NCBI RefSeq assembly: GCF_000633415.1
Contig: NZ_AYMV01000029.1
Location: 1-54,314 of the forward strand
Source of the DNA: Leucobacter sp. PH1c
Lineage (GTDB): Bacteria; Actinomycetota; Actinomycetes; Actinomycetales; Microbacteriaceae
Direction: 5' to 3'
DNA length: 54,314 nt
Each line of letters opens with the position of its first letter. Within the stretch, counting starts at the first letter, position 1. Both the position numbers and the translations under genes were made by a program. Positions 52,136 to 54,314 of this stretch are shown one piece after another. The notes below the pieces were generated by a model that did not search any database, had not been told where the DNA came from, and saw only the letters and a program-made list of their open reading frames with translations.

Positions 52136-53347
52136 CTAGCCGCGCGCCGCGCGCGGCGATCCCTGCTGCCGGGCGAGCCGCAGCACGTCGCCCGCGCGCG
52201 TCGCCCGGATCCCCGGCACGAAGGCGGGCCCCTGCCCGCGCCACTCGGTGGCGAGGGCGGCGACGGCGAGCGTGTGCTCGCGGCTGAGCTGCGCGCCGTA
52301 CTCGGCCGCGGCCCGGCGGATCACACGGTGCCGGATCGCGGCGGGGAGTGCGGCGAGACCCCGCGCGTCGAGGTCGATGGGGGCGGGCTCGGGCTGGGTG
52401 GGCTCGGGCTGGGCGAGCTCGGCTGGGCCTGGCCCGGCCGGGGCCGGCTGGGCCGTGTGCGGCTCGGCCGTGCCTGGCTCGGCCGGGGCCTGCTGGGCGG
52501 CCGGGGCCGGCTGGGCGGCCGGATGCGCGCGCAGGCGCGCGAGCGCCTCGGCCGCGAGCGCGTCGAGCGCGTCCGCGTCCTCCCGGGCGAGGTCCGCGGA
52601 GCGCGCGAGCCCCGCGGCCGCGCCCGCGCCGAGCTCCTCGACGAGCACGGGCAGCACCCGACGCCGTACGCGGACCCGCGCGTACACCGGATCCGCGTTG
52701 TGCGGGTCCGTCCAGGGCGCGAGCCCGGCGCGCGCGCACGCCGCGATCGTCACGTCCCGGGTGATCTCGGGATCGGGAGCGAGGAAGGGGCGGAGCAGCA
52801 CCGCGGACTCCCCGATGTCCCGCTGCTCCGGGATCCCCGCCAGGCTGCGGGTGCCCGAGCCACGGGCGAGCGCGAGGAGCACCTGCTCGGCCTGGTCGCT
52901 TCGGGTGTGGCCGGTGAGGATTACGCGGGCGCCGCGCTCCTCGGCGACATCGCGGAACGCCGCGTATCGGGCCGCTCGCGCGGCGGCCTCCGGTCCGCCC
53001 GGTGCGCGCTCGGCTACCCGCACGCGCCGCACGAGCACCGGGTCGAGGCCGAGCTCGCGCGCCTGCGCGGCCGCGCGGGCGGCCACTGCTGCGGAGTCGT
53101 GCTGCAGCCCGTGGTCGATGAGGATCGCGCCCGCACGCCAGTTCAGGCGCGGGGCTTCGTGCGCGAGCGCGGCGGCGAGGGCGAGGGAGTCGGCGCCGCC
53201 GGAGAGCGCGACGAGGGCGAGCGGCGGCGCGTGCTCGGCGGTGCCAGTGCCGGTGCCGGTGCCGGTGCCGGTGTCGGTGTCCGCGGCGATCCCTGTGAGG
53301 GTGCGGCGGACGGCGCGGCGGGTGTCGAGCAGGGGCCGATCGGACAT
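52136..53347 (-). CDS. tilS: tRNA(Ile)-lysidine synthase
   Basis: A 403-residue PP-loop enzyme that modifies C34 of tRNA-Ile(CAU) to lysidine. ALSGGADSLALAAAL near 47-61 is the ATP pyrophosphatase loop. LIDHGLQHDS, LTGHTRSDQAEQVLL and DPHNADPVYARVRVRRRVLPVL are family segments. Residues 23-36 are a DTGTGTGT run encoded by seven GGTGCC-type hexamers, and residues about 270-320 an AQPAPA/AEPGTAEP repeat inserted before the C-terminal domain. Both are length-variable in type and outside the catalytic core. A TAGCCT box six bases before the ATG gives a leaderless promoter. Confidence 0.94.
   Translation of the reverse strand: MSDRPLLDTRRAVRRTLTGIAADTDTGTGTGTGTGTAEHAPPLALVALSGGADSLALAAALAHEAPRLNWRAGAILIDHGLQHDSAAVAARAAAQARELGLDPVLVRRVRVAERAPGGPEAAARAARYAAFRDVAEERGARVILTGHTRSDQAEQVLLALARGSGTRSLAGIPEQRDIGESAVLLRPFLAPDPEITRDVTIAACARAGLAPWTDPHNADPVYARVRVRRRVLPVLVEELGAGAAAGLARSADLAREDADALDALAAEALARLRAHPAAQPAPAAQQAPAEPGTAEPHTAQPAPAGPGPAELAQPEPTQPEPAPIDLDARGLAALPAAIRHRVIRRAAAEYGAQLSREHTLAVAALATEWRGQGPAFVPGIRATRAGDVLRLARQQGSPRAARG
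53240..53281. repeat. hexanucleotide microsatellite in tilS
   Basis: Seven consecutive six-base units of GGTGCC type (53240-53281) encode Asp-Thr and Gly-Thr pairs. Change by whole units would keep the frame. Confidence 0.85.
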
Positions 53348-53353
53348 GCTCTC

Positions 53354-53359
53354 AGGCTA
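53354..53359 (-). promoter_or_regulatory. -10 box of a leaderless promoter (tilS)
   Basis: TAGCCT on the minus strand, six bases (GAGAGC), then ATG at 53347. Confidence 0.55.
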
Positions 53360-53448
53360 CTCGGCACTCGCGGTCGCCCTGCCGAGCCTGTGTCCCGAGA
53401 ACCGGTGCTCTGCAGGGCCTGCACCCCACCCCACTCGCGCCCTCCGAT

Positions 53449-53520
53449 CCCGCAGGAGAAATCAGAATTCTCGGAGGCTGGCCCACCCAAAGTTCCGAGA
53501 TCGCAGATTTCTCCTGCGGG
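53449..53520. repeat. long imperfect palindrome between tilS and ppa
   Basis: Arms CCCGCAGGAGAAATC (53449-53463) and GATTTCTCCTGCGGG (53506-53520) are perfect inverted repeats of 15 bp. After a 5-base internal loop, TCTCGGA pairs with TCCGAGA. It lies between divergent genes, so it is not a simple terminator. With the tandem units after it, it looks like a repetitive element. The whole gap 53348-53739 has no gene. Confidence 0.75.
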
Positions 53521-53654
53521 TTCGTCGCTGGGAGGGCGGGTTCGTCGCTGGAACTGCGGGTTCGTCGCTGGGAGTGCGGGATCGACACGAGGGGTGCGGG
53601 GTCGACACGGGGGGTGCGGGTTCGGCGCTGGGGCGCGGGTTCGTCGGGCCAGGG
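53516..53654. repeat. 20-bp tandem repeat array next to the palindrome
   Basis: Units of 20 bp start at 53516, 53536, 53556, 53576 and 53596, then 53616 (19 bp) and 53635. Three have GCGGGTTCGTCGCTGG and two have GCGGG(A/G)TCGACACG. The first unit overlaps the right arm of the palindrome. Confidence 0.8.
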
Positions 53655-53670
53655 CACGGCGGGCGTCGGG

Positions 53671-53676
53671 TAGCCT
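53671..53676 (+). promoter_or_regulatory. candidate -10 box of ppa
   Basis: TAGCCT, 63 bases before the ppa ATG. A leader of about 55 bases follows with AAGGAG at 53729-53734. Confidence 0.4.
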
Positions 53677-53739
53677 GGTGCCAGCACTATCCGCTGGGTC
53701 GGGAGTCCGCCCGCCCACCACACGATTGAAGGAGCGCGC

Positions 53740-54234
53740 ATGACCGCTGCATTCGACGCCGTCATCGAGATCCCCAAGGGGAGCCGCAACAAGTACGAGG
53801 TCGACCACGAGACCGGCCGGGTGTACCTCGACCGCGTGCTCTACACCGGCTTCGTCTACCCCACCGACTACGGCTTCTTCGAGGAGACCCTCGGCGAGGA
53901 CGGCGATCCGCTCGACGTGCTCGTGCTGCTCGACTACCCGGTGTTCCCCGGTGTCGGCATCAAGGTGCGCCCCGTGGGCGTGCTCAAGATGAGCGACGAG
54001 GCGGGCGGCGACGACAAGGTCATCGCGGTGCAGCACAAGGATCCCCGCTGGGCGCACATCCAGGACGTCGCCGACATCCCGGAGTACACCCGCAAGGAGA
54101 TCGAGCACTTCTTCGAGCACTACAAGGATCTCGAGCCCGGCAAGTGGGTCAAGGTCGACGCGTGGGGTTCGGCGGCTGACGCCGAGCAGCTGATCGTCGA
54201 GGCGCAGGAGCGCCTCGCGGCTCAGGGCCACTAA
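53740..54234 (+). CDS. ppa: inorganic pyrophosphatase (family I)
   Basis: A 164-residue soluble enzyme that splits pyrophosphate to phosphate and so drives biosynthetic reactions. It shows [18 protein letters not shown] (Lys and Glu), [32 protein letters not shown] with the D-x-D-P-x-D metal site, and [12 protein letters not shown]. Normal length for the family. AAGGAG lies five bases upstream of the ATG. It stands alone and divergent from tilS. Confidence 0.97.
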   Translation: MTAAFDAVIEIPKGSRNKYEVDHETGRVYLDRVLYTGFVYPTDYGFFEETLGEDGDPLDVLVLLDYPVFPGVGIKVRPVGVLKMSDEAGGDDKVIAVQHKDPRWAHIQDVADIPEYTRKEIEHFFEHYKDLEPGKWVKVDAWGSAADAEQLIVEAQERLAAQGH

Positions 54235-54278
54235 GCTCCGCAGACCTCAAGGCAGCTCCGCAGAGCTCAACGGCCGCG

Positions 54279-54292
54279 CGGCTGCGCAGCCG
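54279..54292 (+). terminator. short palindrome after ppa
   Basis: CGGCTGCGCAGCCG is a perfect 14-base palindrome 45 bases past the ppa stop. Before it are two near-identical 16-base GCTCCGCAGA-type repeats. Termination is only suggested. Confidence 0.3.
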
Positions 54293-54314
54293 GAACACAG
54301 CGAACGGGCCCGGG

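Noticed and set aside
53516..53654. CRISPR array
   Set aside because: The 20-bp units are directly tandem with no spacers, and no cas genes are present.

Overview
The window is very GC-rich, densely packed bacterial DNA. The gene content and order (tilS-hpt-ftsH-folE-folP/B-folK-DUF3180-PH-PH-DUF2520-lysS, ClpC, YtrA-type GntR, PIN-PhoH protein) point to an actinobacterium of the family Microbacteriaceae, most like Leucobacter. The genus is an inference from protein character, not a search result. Many genes fit leaderless transcription, with a TANNNT -10 box six or seven bases before the start codon. Genes inside operons commonly overlap by ATGA or GTGA. No rRNA, tRNA, insertion sequence, prophage or CRISPR array was seen.

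Layout. 1-2954: a TPR protein, then a CynX-like MFS exporter divergent from a FadR-type regulator. 2982-11215: a PIN-PhoH ATPase divergent from mtnA, followed by a BMP lipoprotein, a nucleoside-type ABC importer (ATPase plus two permeases) and a DUF985 cupin. 11199-14019 (minus): a GntR/YtrA regulator, an SdpI-like DUF1648 membrane protein and a CPBP protease, all overlapping. 14327-18510: glutaryl-CoA dehydrogenase and a class III CoA-transferase, with a divergent PucR regulator. 18507-27353: a LysR regulator and a PatB/MalY-like PLP lyase, divergent from a complete peptide-type ABC importer ending in a C39-like cysteine peptidase. 27470-32149: a pentapeptide-repeat protein, an anchored exported protein, short ArgA and ClpC.

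32370-39424 is one tight array: an RpiR/MurR regulator, a tyrosine-phosphatase-like enzyme, a metallophosphoesterase, an Fe3+/2-aminoethylphosphonate-type ABC importer (binding protein, fused permease, ATPase) and a histidine phosphatase. Three different phosphoester hydrolases sharing an operon with one importer suggest uptake and stripping of an organophosphate or phosphonate. This is the best candidate here for an undescribed system. The ATPase gene also carries a stretch of about 60 bases that reads as coding in another frame.

39520-54234 is mostly housekeeping: cardiolipin synthase, a 58-residue membrane protein missed by length filters, lysS, a DUF2520 Rossmann protein, two PH-domain proteins, DUF3180, folK, a folP-folB fusion, folE, ftsH, hpt and tilS, with ppa divergent at the end. 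The panC/panD genes that often sit between the DUF2520 gene and lysS are absent.

Repeats: a palindrome-plus-20-bp-tandem-repeat element lies at 53449-53654, and a partial copy with the same layout sits at the very start of the window. A related hairpin with 15-bp tandem units lies at 14172-14310. Several proteins (TPR, CPBP, PH, TilS) carry low-complexity A/P/Q/E/G repeats made from the same kind of minisatellite DNA.
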